Of a stretch of DNA of 64,000 bases, positions 8,046-15,767 are shown in pieces. This DNA comes from Kribbella pittospori. GTDB taxonomy: Bacteria > Actinomycetota > Actinomycetes > Propionibacteriales > Kribbellaceae. The stretch is taken from NCBI RefSeq assembly GCF_004331465.1, contig NZ_SJKB01000003.1, positions 372,001-436,000 on the forward strand, in the 5' to 3' direction. The position numbers were made by a program, and so were the translations under genes. Positions within the stretch are counted from its first letter, which is position 1; each line of letters begins with the position of its first letter. The notes below the pieces were generated by a model. That model was not told the origin of the DNA and searched no databases. It worked only from the letters and a program-made list of their open reading frames with translations.

Positions 8046-9217
8046 GAAATGAATCCCGGGACGAGATCGAGCAGCGGCACCAGCAACGCCGTACAGACGG
8101 TCATGGAGGCGACGTTCCCGATGAATGGATGGAAGGTGGCCGGCAGGCGGGCCGAGATGGCGGCCGCGATCGGCGGAGCGATGAGTGCGCCGGCCAGCGC
8201 ACCCACCACGATGGACTGGGCCGTCCCGCCGAAGGCGAGTACGACGGCCGGCGCCACCGATACGACCGGCACGAAGGTCGGGTAGAAGCCGTGTGCCTCC
8301 CAGCGCCGCCGCCAGATGAGTACTCCGGCGAAGGCGGTGAGGATCTGGCTACTGAGGACGGCCAGGAACAGACCCGACCCGTACGCGACTCCGTCCGGGC
8401 TGATCAGCTGCGCGACGAGGGCTCCGAGGATCAGGGCCGCGCTCGCCCATTCGTTGCCGAAGAACTGGGCCTCGGAGAAATCGGCCAAGGCGCGGCGAGG
8501 AACCCATAGGAGACCTCTGGTCAGGGCGCTGCCCGGCGTGCCCTTGCGCCACGCGCCAGGAGCAGGCATCCAAGGCAGGCCTCGGCACGACCAGAAGGCG
8601 AGGATCGCCGCGAGCCACATCCCGGCGGTCGCGCCGACGACAGGCGGGAGATCCCATGGCTTGCAGACGTACTCGACCACGAGGATCGAGGCCGGCGGGG
8701 TCAGGAGCGCTCCGAAGGTCGCCGCCGTCAGGGCGACTCGCCACCCCGGACCGTAGAGGACGACCATCGCCGGCGCCACCGAGACCAGCGGCACGAACAA
8801 TGGCTGCCAGCTACCGGGCGCCAGCGTCCATCCCCACGCGAGGTTCCCCAGCAGCAAGCCGCCGAGCGCGCTGCCGACCGCCCAAGGCCACAGCCCCGAG
8901 CCACAGGCCTGGATGAATCCCTGCCAGCGCCGCGACCTCCGATGCGCAAGATGGCCCACAAGCCCGCCGATGAGCAGGAAGGCGCCGGCGGGAGCCACCG
9001 CATAGAACTGCGGTTCACTGATCGATCCGGCCAACCAGGAGATCAGCGCCTCCGGATCGGCGTAGTCACCGTCCCACGAATGCGCGGCGGTACCGCGGAT
9101 GACTTGGGCAACCGTCCAAGCGGCCAATGCGATCAGCAGGACGCAACCCAGTACGGCGGCGGCGTGCGTGATCCAGCGCGTGCGCAGCGGGTTCGTCGTA
9201 CCGCGGACTGTCGTCAT
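8042..9217 (-). CDS. Multi-pass membrane protein with internal duplication
   Basis: The 391-residue protein is strongly hydrophobic with around nine or ten membrane segments. I do not recognise its family with certainty. The two halves are related: the segment SEPQFYAVAP near residue 70 matches SEAQFFGNEW near residue 245. The later FVPLVSVAPAMVVLYG matches FVPVVSVAPAVVLAFG, each followed by an LLTPP or LIAPP turn. Such two-fold repeats are characteristic of secondary transporters. It lies between a nitrilase and an amidase gene with gaps of four bases or an overlap, so uptake or release of the amide or nitrile substrate is a reasonable inference. It starts at ATG 9217. Confidence 0.7.
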   Translation of the reverse strand: MTTVRGTTNPLRTRWITHAAAVLGCVLLIALAAWTVAQVIRGTAAHSWDGDYADPEALISWLAGSISEPQFYAVAPAGAFLLIGGLVGHLAHRRSRRWQGFIQACGSGLWPWAVGSALGGLLLGNLAWGWTLAPGSWQPLFVPLVSVAPAMVVLYGPGWRVALTAATFGALLTPPASILVVEYVCKPWDLPPVVGATAGMWLAAILAFWSCRGLPWMPAPGAWRKGTPGSALTRGLLWVPRRALADFSEAQFFGNEWASAALILGALVAQLISPDGVAYGSGLFLAVLSSQILTAFAGVLIWRRRWEAHGFYPTFVPVVSVAPAVVLAFGGTAQSIVVGALAGALIAPPIAAAISARLPATFHPFIGNVASMTVCTALLVPLLDLVPGFIS

Positions 9218-9221
9218 GGCG

Positions 9222-10133
9222 TCACCGCGGCAGCGGAGCGCTGCCGGTGTAGCCGAGCATCTGGTCGTAGAGATCGGTACGACGGTCGCGATGCAGGTCG
9301 TTGAGCTGGTTCCAGATCGGCGCGGTCCGTGCCGCCGTCAGATCGACGTCGGCGTAGATGATCGTGTCCTCGTCCGGGCCGGCGATCCGGTCGATCGGCC
9401 AGCCGTTCGTGCCCGCGATCAGCGAGTTCCCCATGAACCCCGCGCCACGCTCCTGCCCGATCCGGTCCGCGGTCGCGATGAAGACGTTGTTGGCATGCGC
9501 GGCGGTGATGGTCAGGTACGCCGCCATGCAGACACCGCTCGCGTCGTACAGCGGTGGTGGCGTCCAGACCCAGCCGGTCGGGATGCAGATGATGTCCGCA
9601 CCCATCTGTGCGACGATCCGCGCGGTCTCAGGGAACCAGATGTCCCAGCAGACGAGCAGCCCGATCCGGCCGATCTTGGTGTCGAACACCGAGAATCCTT
9701 CGTCGCCGGGCGTGAACCACAGCTTCTCGGTGTTCCACAGGTGGGTCTTGCGGTAGCGGCCGATGTAGCCCTCCGGACCGACCAGTACGGCGGTGTCGTA
9801 GAGCTTCTCGCCGGCGCGCTCGGCCACACACCCGACGATGTAGACGTTCCGCTCGGCCGCGATCCGCGCGAACGACTCGACCGTACGTCCGTTCGGAACC
9901 TGCTCGGCGTGGGCGAAGGCCTCCTCGCGGGTCTCGAACACATAGCCCGTGGTTGCGAGCTCGGGCAGCACGATCAGACCGGCTCCCGCGTCCGCCGCGG
10001 CCGTCAGTCGTTGCTCCACCGCCACGGCGTTCGCCTTGAGGTTCTCGACTCCGACCCTCGGCTCGAACTGCACGACCGCGACCCGCACCGGACTCACCCG
10101 CTGGTCCGCCGTGCTCGCTACCTGTGCCGTCAT
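9222..10133 (-). CDS. Nitrilase/carbon-nitrogen hydrolase family protein
   Basis: The 303-residue protein carries the Glu-Lys-Cys triad of the nitrilase superfamily: Glu58 (VLPELATTG), Lys129 (YRKTHLW) and Cys162 (LVCWDIWFPE). This catalyses hydrolysis of a nitrile or amide C-N bond through a thioester. Sequence alone does not separate true nitrilases from aliphatic amidases or N-carbamoyl hydrolases; the CWD motif is more amidase-like. I chose ATG 10133 because AGGAGG lies six bases before it; an ATG five codons upstream has no ribosome site. It heads a four-gene leftward operon, and a palindromic operator at 10155-10175 lies directly upstream, facing the HxlR gene. Confidence 0.88.
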   Translation of the reverse strand: MTAQVASTADQRVSPVRVAVVQFEPRVGVENLKANAVAVEQRLTAAADAGAGLIVLPELATTGYVFETREEAFAHAEQVPNGRTVESFARIAAERNVYIVGCVAERAGEKLYDTAVLVGPEGYIGRYRKTHLWNTEKLWFTPGDEGFSVFDTKIGRIGLLVCWDIWFPETARIVAQMGADIICIPTGWVWTPPPLYDASGVCMAAYLTITAAHANNVFIATADRIGQERGAGFMGNSLIAGTNGWPIDRIAGPDEDTIIYADVDLTAARTAPIWNQLNDLHRDRRTDLYDQMLGYTGSAPLPR

Positions 10134-10154
10134 GACGATCCTCCTCATGCAAAT

Positions 10155-10175
10155 CCGGTTTCAACTTGAAACCGG
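10155..10175. promoter_or_regulatory. Perfect palindrome, likely HxlR operator 1
   Basis: CCGGTTTCAA and TTGAAACCGG flank a single C, giving perfect 10-bp arms 22 bp before the nitrilase start. A leftward promoter can be proposed with -35 TTGCAA (10211-10206), a 17-bp spacer and -10 TACGCT (10188-10183). Transcription would start at the edge of this palindrome, so a bound regulator would block it. The promoter call is tentative. Confidence 0.7.
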
Positions 10176-10196
10176 TTCTGGGAGCGTAGAGGACCT

Positions 10197-10213
10197 GGTT
10201 TATACTTGCAACC
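10197..10213. promoter_or_regulatory. Degenerate second copy of the operator
   Basis: GGTTTATACTTGCAACC matches the core of operator 1 (GGTTTCAACTTGAAACC) at 14 of 17 positions. It starts 40 bp from the matching point, close to four helical turns. It contains TATACT (10201-10206), a good -10 element for the rightward regulator gene, so autoregulation is plausible. Confidence 0.55.
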
Positions 10214-10247
10214 ACTTGTTCGCAGGAATCTCACAGAGGGGACGCGG

Positions 10248-10712
10248 ATGCCGCGGCGCGTGACGCATGAGGGGGCGGAGTGCCCCGTCGCCCGGACGGC
10301 GGACGTCATCGGGGACCGCTGGTCGCTGCTCATCATCCGGGACGCCTTCGACGGCATCACCCGGTTCAGCGAGTTCCAGCGCAACCTCGGCCTGGCGAAG
10401 AACATCCTGTCGTCGCGGCTGCGCGAGCTGGTCGCGCAGGGGATTCTCGAGGTCGTCCCGGCCGCGGACGGCAGCGCCTACCGCGAGTACGCGCTGACCA
10501 GCAAGGGACGCGACCTGTTTGTCATCCTGGTCAGCCTCAGGCAATGGGGCGAGGACCATCTCTTCGAGGCGGACGAGCCGCACTCGGTCCTTCTCGACAG
10601 CAAAGACGAGCAACCATTGCGCAAACTCGAGGTCACCGACGCGACCGGCCGCACGCTCGACTCCTCCGAAGCCTTTGTCCGCAAGGTTTCTCCGTCTCTC
10701 AAACCCAGATAG
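10248..10712 (+). CDS. HxlR-family winged-helix transcriptional regulator
   Basis: The 154-residue protein has the HxlR signature: an N-terminal cysteine (Cys12, in ECPVARTADVIGDRW) followed by WSLLIIRDAF, a helix with RFSEFQRNLG, and the recognition helix LAKNILSSRLREL. HxlR proteins bind palindromes as dimers and often sense electrophiles or redox state through this N-terminal cysteine. ATG 10248 follows GAGGGG. It is divergent from the nitrilase-amidase operon, and two related palindromes lie in the 114-bp gap, so it most likely represses both that operon and itself. Its 3' end overlaps the convergent DUF429 gene by 14 bases. Confidence 0.88.
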   Translation: MPRRVTHEGAECPVARTADVIGDRWSLLIIRDAFDGITRFSEFQRNLGLAKNILSSRLRELVAQGILEVVPAADGSAYREYALTSKGRDLFVILVSLRQWGEDHLFEADEPHSVLLDSKDEQPLRKLEVTDATGRTLDSSEAFVRKVSPSLKPR

Positions 10713-11379
10713 CGGCGAGCGCTCCGTCCTCGACGAGCTCCGGAGGGTCCGGGTATGCGACCGAACGTCCCTCGGCGTGGCGACGCGCGGTCCAGGAGAC
10801 AGCGGCGGCGTCGAGTACGTCGTCTACTGCAGCCAGCTCACCCGCAAGACCGAGGGCGGACGGGACCGCGATGCCAACCGCCGCGAGGAATTGGCGACGT
10901 TCCTCGACACCTGCCCAGGTCGATTTGCGATGGGTGAGCGGGCGGCCCGCCATCGTGGCGAAGCAGAGCTCGGGATGGGACTCGATGACTTGGTGGTGGG
11001 TGGTTCGAGACCAGGCCTCGACCTCGAGGATCTTGGTGCGGAGGGCATAGGCCTGCTGGCTCAGGCCTTTGCCAGTAGCCGCTCGGTTGAGGGCTGACGC
11101 CTCGGCATGAGTTGCCGCCAGCAACGCTGCCCGCACAGGCGTCGAGAAGACCGATGCCGACCGCCTCCCGATCAGGCCACGCGCGAGTACGTCGGCCTGC
11201 CGCGGACCATCCACCGGCAACCCGATCGGAATGTCGATCGCCACAACAGCCAACGGCCCGTCCTGCTCCGCCGACGAGATCAGCTGGTCGATCGTCGCAC
11301 CGAAGTACCCGCGCACCTCCCCACTGATCCCGACCCAGCCGGCCTTGCACGCATCGGCCCCGATCACGCGCACCGTCAT
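10699..11379 (-). CDS. DUF429 family protein (predicted RNase H-fold nuclease)
   Basis: The 226-residue protein starts MTVRVIGADACKAGWVG and has a second acidic strand, VVAIDIPIGLP, both hallmarks of DUF429. The family has been predicted from fold comparisons to be RNase H-like, with Asp residues as metal ligands (here Asp9 and the Asp of AIDIP). The later ESHPELCFATMAG and KSTWAGVEER segments are also conserved family features. No experimental role is established that I can cite. It is transcribed leftward, convergent with the HxlR gene, with which it shares 14 bases, and divergent from the VOC gene at 11449. Confidence 0.8.
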   Translation of the reverse strand: MTVRVIGADACKAGWVGISGEVRGYFGATIDQLISSAEQDGPLAVVAIDIPIGLPVDGPRQADVLARGLIGRRSASVFSTPVRAALLAATHAEASALNRAATGKGLSQQAYALRTKILEVEAWSRTTHHQVIESHPELCFATMAGRPLTHRKSTWAGVEERRQFLAAVGIAVPSALGLAGELAAVDDVLDAAAVSWTARRHAEGRSVAYPDPPELVEDGALAAIWV

Positions 11380-11448
11380 CTGTCACCTCGCAGAACCGAT
11401 CAGGAATCAAGAAGCACCACCGGCCGCCGGGCTCGTAGCGTCTTCGTC

Positions 11449-11853
11449 ATGGACATCACCATTCAAGCGAGTTTCCTGGCACATCAGGACGCGGAAGCGT
11501 CAGTCGCGTTCTACACCGACGCATTGGGCTTCGAGATCCGGCTGGACGTGGGCTCCGGCCAGCAGCGCTGGATCACCGTCGGCCCGCCCGGACAGCCCGA
11601 CACGGCGATCGTGCTGCACCCGCTGGGCACGAACAGCGACGACGAGCGGGCGGCGATCACCGAGATGATGGCCAAGGGCACCTACGGCGTCATCCTCCTG
11701 GCCACCGCGGACCTGGACGGCACCTTCGAGAGGATCAGGAAGACCGGCGCCACCGTCGAGCAGGAGCCGACCAACCAGCCGTGGGGAGCGCGGGACTGCG
11801 TGTTCCGCGACCCGGCCGGAAACACCGTTCGCATCAACGAGGTCGCGTCGTGA
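11449..11853 (+). CDS. VOC-family (glyoxalase-like) protein
   Basis: The 134-residue, single-domain protein has the VOC pattern: an N-terminal DAEASVAFYTDALGFEI helix-strand and a C-terminal DCVFRDPAGNTVRI strand with a candidate metal ligand. Proteins of this size act as dimers with an active site at the interface and include glyoxalases, dioxygenases and antibiotic-binding proteins, so the substrate is open. The stop overlaps the GTG of the next gene (GTGA), so the two genes are translationally coupled. Confidence 0.85.
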   Translation: MDITIQASFLAHQDAEASVAFYTDALGFEIRLDVGSGQQRWITVGPPGQPDTAIVLHPLGTNSDDERAAITEMMAKGTYGVILLATADLDGTFERIRKTGATVEQEPTNQPWGARDCVFRDPAGNTVRINEVAS

Positions 11854-12305
11854 GCCAGCAGCAGACCGCCCGCAAGCCTGGTACGCCTGGGGCGTTCTCG
11901 CGGTGGGTGCAGCGGACGATGAACGCCCGTACCTCCAAGAAGATTCGTGGCGGTCGCGACAAGATGATGGGGATGGACGTCCTCATCCTGAAGACGGTCG
12001 GTCGTCGTAGCGGTGAGCCGCGGGAGACGCCGCTCGGTTGGTTCGCGGACGACGCCGGCTGGTTGGTCGTCGCGTCGGGCGGCGGCAGTCAGCACCCCGA
12101 TTGGCACGCCAACCTGACGGCGCATCCCGACCGCGTGTCGGTCGAACTGCCAGGCCGCAGTCCGGTGCAGGTGACGCCACACAGTCTCGACCGCAACGAG
12201 CGTGATCGGGCCTGGCGGCGCATCACGGCCGCTCAGCCGCGGCTCGCGAAGTACCAAGCGAAGTCCGACCGGCAGTATCCGGTCATCCGCCTCACCCCGC
12301 GGTGA
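11850..12305 (+). CDS. Nitroreductase/DDN-family F420-dependent oxidoreductase
   Basis: The 151-residue protein resembles the deazaflavin-dependent nitroreductase (DDN) family of actinobacteria. It has a basic N-terminal helix, the strand MDVLILKTVGRRSGEPRETP, then WLVVASGGGSQHPDWHANL, whose GG.xxHPxWxxNL pattern lines the F420 pocket. Members reduce quinones or other acceptors with F420H2, often near the membrane. GTG 11850 overlaps the VOC stop by four bases. A second potential F420 user lies at 44.2-45.9 kb. Family membership is clear; the acceptor is unknown. Confidence 0.85.
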   Translation: MSQQQTARKPGTPGAFSRWVQRTMNARTSKKIRGGRDKMMGMDVLILKTVGRRSGEPRETPLGWFADDAGWLVVASGGGSQHPDWHANLTAHPDRVSVELPGRSPVQVTPHSLDRNERDRAWRRITAAQPRLAKYQAKSDRQYPVIRLTPR

Positions 12306-12750
12306 GGTAGGCGGTGACGGCCGGCGTGACCACGTCCGGCCGTTCCGCGTTCGCCAAGTGCGCAGATCCGGGGATGACGATCAGCCGGCCTTCGTCGCGA
12401 TCTGTTCAAGGTGGTACGGCGGGGTGGCCGGGTCGTCGGCACCCGCGATCGCCAGCGTGGGCGCGGTGATCACGGGCAGGTCAGGCCGCAGGTCCATCGT
12501 CGCGATCGCCTCACAACACGAGGCATAGCCTTCGGCCGGCGTCGAACCGGCCATCTTCTCACATTCCTTGCGCAGCAAGGGATCCGGCTGCGTGAACCAT
12601 CGCCGTACGACGGCCTCCGCGATCGCACCAGTGCCGTCCGCACGGACAGTCGCGGCTCGGTCCGTCCACGACTGCACCGGTTCGAGCCGTGCGCCCGTGC
12701 AGAGCACCACGAGCCGATCGATCCGGTCCGGATTGCGGGCCGCGAGCCGT
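12292..12750 (-). pseudogene. 3-oxoadipate enol-lactonase (pcaD-like) remnant, truncated and frameshifted
   Basis: The reverse strand encodes the C-terminal half of an alpha/beta hydrolase of the PcaD type: LAARNPDRIDRLVVLCTGA, then the cap region, then APTLAIAGADDPATPP. A stop ends this frame near 12383. The normal continuation, DEGRLIVIPGSAHLANAERP followed by the last helix, is in the next frame down to a stop at 12292, so a single-base shift near 12390 is required. The N-terminal half with the nucleophile serine is missing: homology stops at 12749-12750, exactly where catB homology begins on the other strand. The gene cannot make an active enzyme. Confidence 0.8.
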
Positions 12751-12999
12751 CACGGCGGTACGTCCATCGAGACCGGCATCGGCACTGCCGCCTCTCTTCA
12801 CCTGGCCTGTGCTGCACCGGGTGTCACGTGGGGGAGTGAATTGTTCGGCCCGAAGCTCTTCGCAGAAGAGATCCTTCGTACGCCGTTGCGCTACGAGGAC
12901 GGCTCGCTGCACCTGCCGGACGGGCCTGGCCTCGGCGTCGAACTCGACCACGATGCCGTCCCCGCACTCCGTCGTACCGGCCTGACTCGGGAGGACTGA
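12751..12999 (+). pseudogene. catB: Muconate cycloisomerase (catB) 3' remnant
   Basis: From 12751 the rightward frame reads HGGTSIETGIGTAASLHLAC and on through GSELFGPKLFAEEILRTPLR to a stop at 12999. This is the C-terminal roughly 80 residues of muconate cycloisomerase of the enolase superfamily. The N-terminal lid, the lysine bases and the metal ligands are absent, and the frame runs upstream into sequence antisense to the pcaD remnant. It lies directly before catC, the normal catB-catC order of the catechol branch. It is the product of a deletion whose join lies at about 12750. Confidence 0.82.
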
Positions 13000-13002
13000 C
13001 GC

Positions 13003-13281
13003 ATGCTGTTCCAGGTTCGGATGGACGTATCGCTGCCACCCGACCTGGATCCCGAGGTCCGCGCCGACCTGGTGGCCCGCGAGAAGGCCCGGGCGCTCGA
13101 GCTCCAGGAGGAGGGTGTCTGGCCGCAGTTGTGGCGGATTGTCGGCGAGTACGCCAACTTCAGCATCTTCGACGTACCGTCCAACCACACCCTGCACGAC
13201 CTGCTCTCCAGCCTCCCGCTCTTCCCGTATCTGCGGATCCAGGTCACGCCGCTCGCGCACCATCCGTCGAAGCTCGACTGA
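13003..13281 (+). CDS. catC: Muconolactone delta-isomerase CatC
   Basis: The 92-residue protein matches muconolactone isomerase in full length, with MLFQVRMDVSLPPDLD at the start, the central helix, and LPLFPYLRIQVTPLAHHPS at the end. It isomerises muconolactone to 3-oxoadipate enol-lactone in the catechol branch of the beta-ketoadipate pathway and forms a decamer in known cases. The ATG follows GGAGG. It is intact although the neighbouring catB and pcaD-like genes are only remnants and no catA is seen, so it may now be non-functional for want of substrate or may serve genes elsewhere. Confidence 0.92.
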   Translation: MLFQVRMDVSLPPDLDPEVRADLVAREKARALELQEEGVWPQLWRIVGEYANFSIFDVPSNHTLHDLLSSLPLFPYLRIQVTPLAHHPSKLD

Positions 13282-13284
13282 CCC

Positions 13285-13308
13285 ATTTCTCTGCTTCGGA
13301 GAGAAAAT
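13285..13308 (+). terminator. Hairpin with UUCG loop after catC
   Basis: TTTCTCT and AGAGAAA form a stem around GCTTCGG, which contains a C(UUCG)G tetraloop. It starts four bases after the catC stop and is a plausible terminator. Confidence 0.55.
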
Positions 13309-13394
13309 CGGTGGATCCGCGCATCAAATCAGGAGGTGGGGCTGTCTTTGCTGGGAAGGCCGGTTGCTGAACCGGTCTGAGGAGGGAGTCGAGG

Positions 13395-13913
13395 GTGACC
13401 TTCGAGGAATGGGCGCGACAAGGCGTGCCGGACCTGCTGCGGTTCGCGACCGTGCTGTGCGGGTCCGGCCACCTGGCCGAGGATCTCGTCCAGGACACCG
13501 TGATCAAGGCACACCGGCACTGGGGCCGGATCCAGCGGGCCGAGCGGCCGGACGCGTACCTGCGCCGGATGGTGGTCAACGAGTATCTGTCCTGGCGCCG
13601 GAAGTGGTCCCGGTTCGTGCCACGCCCGGAGATCTGGGCCGAGGCGGACCACCAGCAGCCCGACCACGCGGTCCGGCTCGCGGACCAGGACGAGATGGTC
13701 GCCGAGTTGGCCAAGCTGCCGCGCCGGCAGCGGACCGTGCTCGCGCTGCGGTACTACGGCGGTCTCACCGACTCCGAGATCGCGGAAACGATCGGTTGCT
13801 CACCCAACACGGTGCGTTCGTACGCCTCCCGTGCGCTCGCCGCTCTGCGGATCGAACTCGGCCCCTCATCCCCAGCCACCACCGCACCCCACGGAGTGAT
13901 CAATGCGCACTGA
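13395..13913 (+). CDS. SigE-family ECF RNA polymerase sigma factor
   Basis: The 172-residue protein has sigma region 2 (LLRFATVLCGSGHLAEDLVQ, then DTVIKAHRHW) and region 4 (LPRRQRTVLALRYYGGLTD, then SEIAETIGCSPNTVRSYASR). This is the compact form of the actinobacterial SigE-like (SigE/ECF50-type) family. The GTG start follows GGAGGGAG. The last 11 bases overlap the next gene, which encodes a single-pass membrane protein that is probably its regulator. A 6-bp stem with a four-base loop (13360-13375) lies just upstream; no clear -35/-10 pair could be assigned. Confidence 0.9.
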   Translation: MTFEEWARQGVPDLLRFATVLCGSGHLAEDLVQDTVIKAHRHWGRIQRAERPDAYLRRMVVNEYLSWRRKWSRFVPRPEIWAEADHQQPDHAVRLADQDEMVAELAKLPRRQRTVLALRYYGGLTDSEIAETIGCSPNTVRSYASRALAALRIELGPSSPATTAPHGVINAH

Positions 13914-15159
13914 GGAAGATCTCCGGAACGCGCTCGACCGGATCGCGGCGACGGCTCCCGACCGTAGTCCGATTGTTGACAATCTGCCTGTTGACCGTCC
14001 GCCGCGGCGGCGTCGTACGGCGCTGGTCCTGGCCACCGTGATGGCCACGGCGGCCGCGGCCGTCGGCGGCCCGATCCTGGTGGACCACCTGCGGGACACC
14101 GCGACCGAGCCGGCTGGTGAGCAGGCCGGATCCCCGTGGAGCAACTGGGTCACGCTGACCGCGCCGAAGGGGATGATCGTCAACCCGCGTGGCTATGAGG
14201 CCGACCGGCAGGTCTACCAGCTCGCCGGGGTCGGCAGTCCGTGGGCCCGCTGGTGCCTGCTCACGCTCTACCGCAACGGCGCCTTCGACCCGGGCAAGAT
14301 CCCGGCCGACAGCCCACGGATCGATCTGTACGGGCTGGCCGGTCGGCTCGTCACGATGCCGAACGGTGGGCCGATCGTCGCGTTCCCACCCGGCTACGCG
14401 GTGTCGTCCTCGACGACCCGGCCGGTGACCACGGTCGCCTGGCAGCCGGCGAAGGGGATCTGGGGCTTGCTCAGCTGTGAGCGGCAACAGGAGCTCGGGA
14501 CGCGCCAGGTGCCGCGGATCGACGCGCCCTCGGACACCGACGCCGATACGGCCGTGGCGGTCGCGAAGACGATCAAGGCCACTCCTGGCCAGCTGTCAGC
14601 GCCGTTCAAGATCGGCTATGTGCCGGCCGGACTGCGGGTGCAGCGGGTGCAGGACAAGACGGCGAACTTCGAGGGCGACGGGCATTCGTTCGGTGTCGTG
14701 TTCACCGACGGCGACCAGGCGACCGGGCAGAAGCCCCTCCCGACGTGGAGCGGGGACGCCGACCATCCGAAACCTGGCGGTCTGGTAGCGGGAAGTCTGT
14801 GGGGTCCGGCGCCACTGGAGGGCGAGGATCTCCAGATCAGCTACAGCACCGACAAGTTCTGGAACATGCGCACCAAGCGGCTGGCCGACGACCCCGCCGA
14901 CCTGAAGATCCACGGCTGGAACGCGTGGTTCACCTGGGACGACCTGATCAACGCGCAGAAGGACGGCAAACCGTTCTACAAACCAGGTCAGGACAACGGA
15001 CTCCGGATGGAGCGCAACGGCGTGGCGATCACCATCCGCTTCCTCGGCGGCAAGGCCGACAAGGCCCAACTCCGCAAGATCGCCGAGTCCCTCACCCTGC
15101 CCAAGGACCCGCGCGACACCTCCCAATGGTTCAACGCCACCAAGGCCATCCCGCGCTGA
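13903..15159 (+). CDS. Single-pass membrane protein, putative partner of the SigE-family sigma factor
   Basis: The 418-residue protein has a short cytoplasmic N-terminus of about 38 residues ending in PPRRRR, one membrane helix (about 39-60, rich in Ala/Val), and a long extracellular domain with no recognised enzyme motif. The gene overlaps the sigma gene by 11 bases, the usual arrangement for sigma/anti-sigma pairs. The N-terminus lacks the H-x3-C-x2-C zinc anti-sigma motif, so if it is an anti-sigma factor it is not of the ZAS class. It may sense something outside the cell. A hairpin terminator follows at 15172-15202. Confidence 0.7.
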   Translation: MRTEEDLRNALDRIAATAPDRSPIVDNLPVDRPPRRRRTALVLATVMATAAAAVGGPILVDHLRDTATEPAGEQAGSPWSNWVTLTAPKGMIVNPRGYEADRQVYQLAGVGSPWARWCLLTLYRNGAFDPGKIPADSPRIDLYGLAGRLVTMPNGGPIVAFPPGYAVSSSTTRPVTTVAWQPAKGIWGLLSCERQQELGTRQVPRIDAPSDTDADTAVAVAKTIKATPGQLSAPFKIGYVPAGLRVQRVQDKTANFEGDGHSFGVVFTDGDQATGQKPLPTWSGDADHPKPGGLVAGSLWGPAPLEGEDLQISYSTDKFWNMRTKRLADDPADLKIHGWNAWFTWDDLINAQKDGKPFYKPGQDNGLRMERNGVAITIRFLGGKADKAQLRKIAESLTLPKDPRDTSQWFNATKAIPR

Positions 15160-15171
15160 CCGCCGTACCCA

Positions 15172-15202
15172 CGGCTCGCACCTGACCCTCAGGTGCGAGC
15201 CG
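15172..15202. terminator. Bidirectional hairpin terminator
   Basis: A perfect 14-bp stem (CGGCTCGCACCTGA and its complement) with a CCC loop lies between the convergent membrane-protein and isochorismatase genes. Its right arm contains the isochorismatase stop codon. Confidence 0.75.
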
Positions 15203-15767
15203 CCTCACGCCACCGGGCCAGGATGTCGGCCGACTCGACAAGGCGGTCCGGCTGGTTGAACCGGAGGAAGTCGCGGACGGCGCGGTTGTCGGTCTCGTCA
15301 CCGAAGTCCTGCCCGGACACCAGGTCGGACGGGACAAGGTAGTGGTAGCCGCGCTCCGACGCGCCGAGGATCGCGTAGAGGACACAGCAGACGAGCTCGA
15401 CCCCGCAGATGACCAGGCCGTCGATGTCGTTGGCGGACAGGAACTCCACGAACGACTCGCTCTGCCAGGAGTCGAAGCGGTCCTTGACGACGACGTCGGA
15501 GCCCGGAACGGGCGGGATGAACAGCTCGGCACCCCAGGAGCCGGCGGCGCAGAGGCCGTCCGCACGTTCCCAGCGGCGCTGGCGTTCGGTCAGGCGGTCC
15601 AGATCGAGGACCTGCTGGGTGTACACCACCCGAGCACCCAGCTCGGCCGCTTCCCGGGCGAACTCGTTGGCTCGCAGCGCGGTCGCGGCGTTGTTCGTAT
15701 TGGTGGGCGGTCCGTCGCCGGCGACCTCCGGACTGCAGAAGTCGTTCTGGAAGTCGATCAGGACCAC
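15189..15767 (-). CDS. Isochorismatase-family cysteine hydrolase, N-terminus possibly interrupted
   Basis: The 192-residue product has the cysteine-hydrolase triad of the family: Asp5 in LIDFQNDF, Lys95 in VVVKDRFD, and Cys128 in CGVELVCCVLY. It should hydrolyse an amide or enol ether. The GTG start at 15767 has no ribosome site. Thirteen codons upstream, in the same frame, is an ATG (15806) that would give MDSFY, a TGA stop, then LEPHRVA leading into the conserved strand. The natural start may therefore be interrupted by a nonsense codon, leaving only inefficient initiation at the GTG. Either the gene is being lost or it truly starts at the GTG. Confidence 0.75.
   Translation of the reverse strand: MVLIDFQNDFCSPEVAGDGPPTNTNNAATALRANEFAREAAELGARVVYTQQVLDLDRLTERQRRWERADGLCAAGSWGAELFIPPVPGSDVVVKDRFDSWQSESFVEFLSANDIDGLVICGVELVCCVLYAILGASERGYHYLVPSDLVSGQDFGDETDNRAVRDFLRFNQPDRLVESADILARWREAART

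Noticed and set aside
12568..12999. A 143-residue protein starting at 12568
   Set aside because: Only the part from 12751 on resembles catB; the earlier part is antisense to the pcaD-like remnant, so it is a fusion frame across a deletion join.
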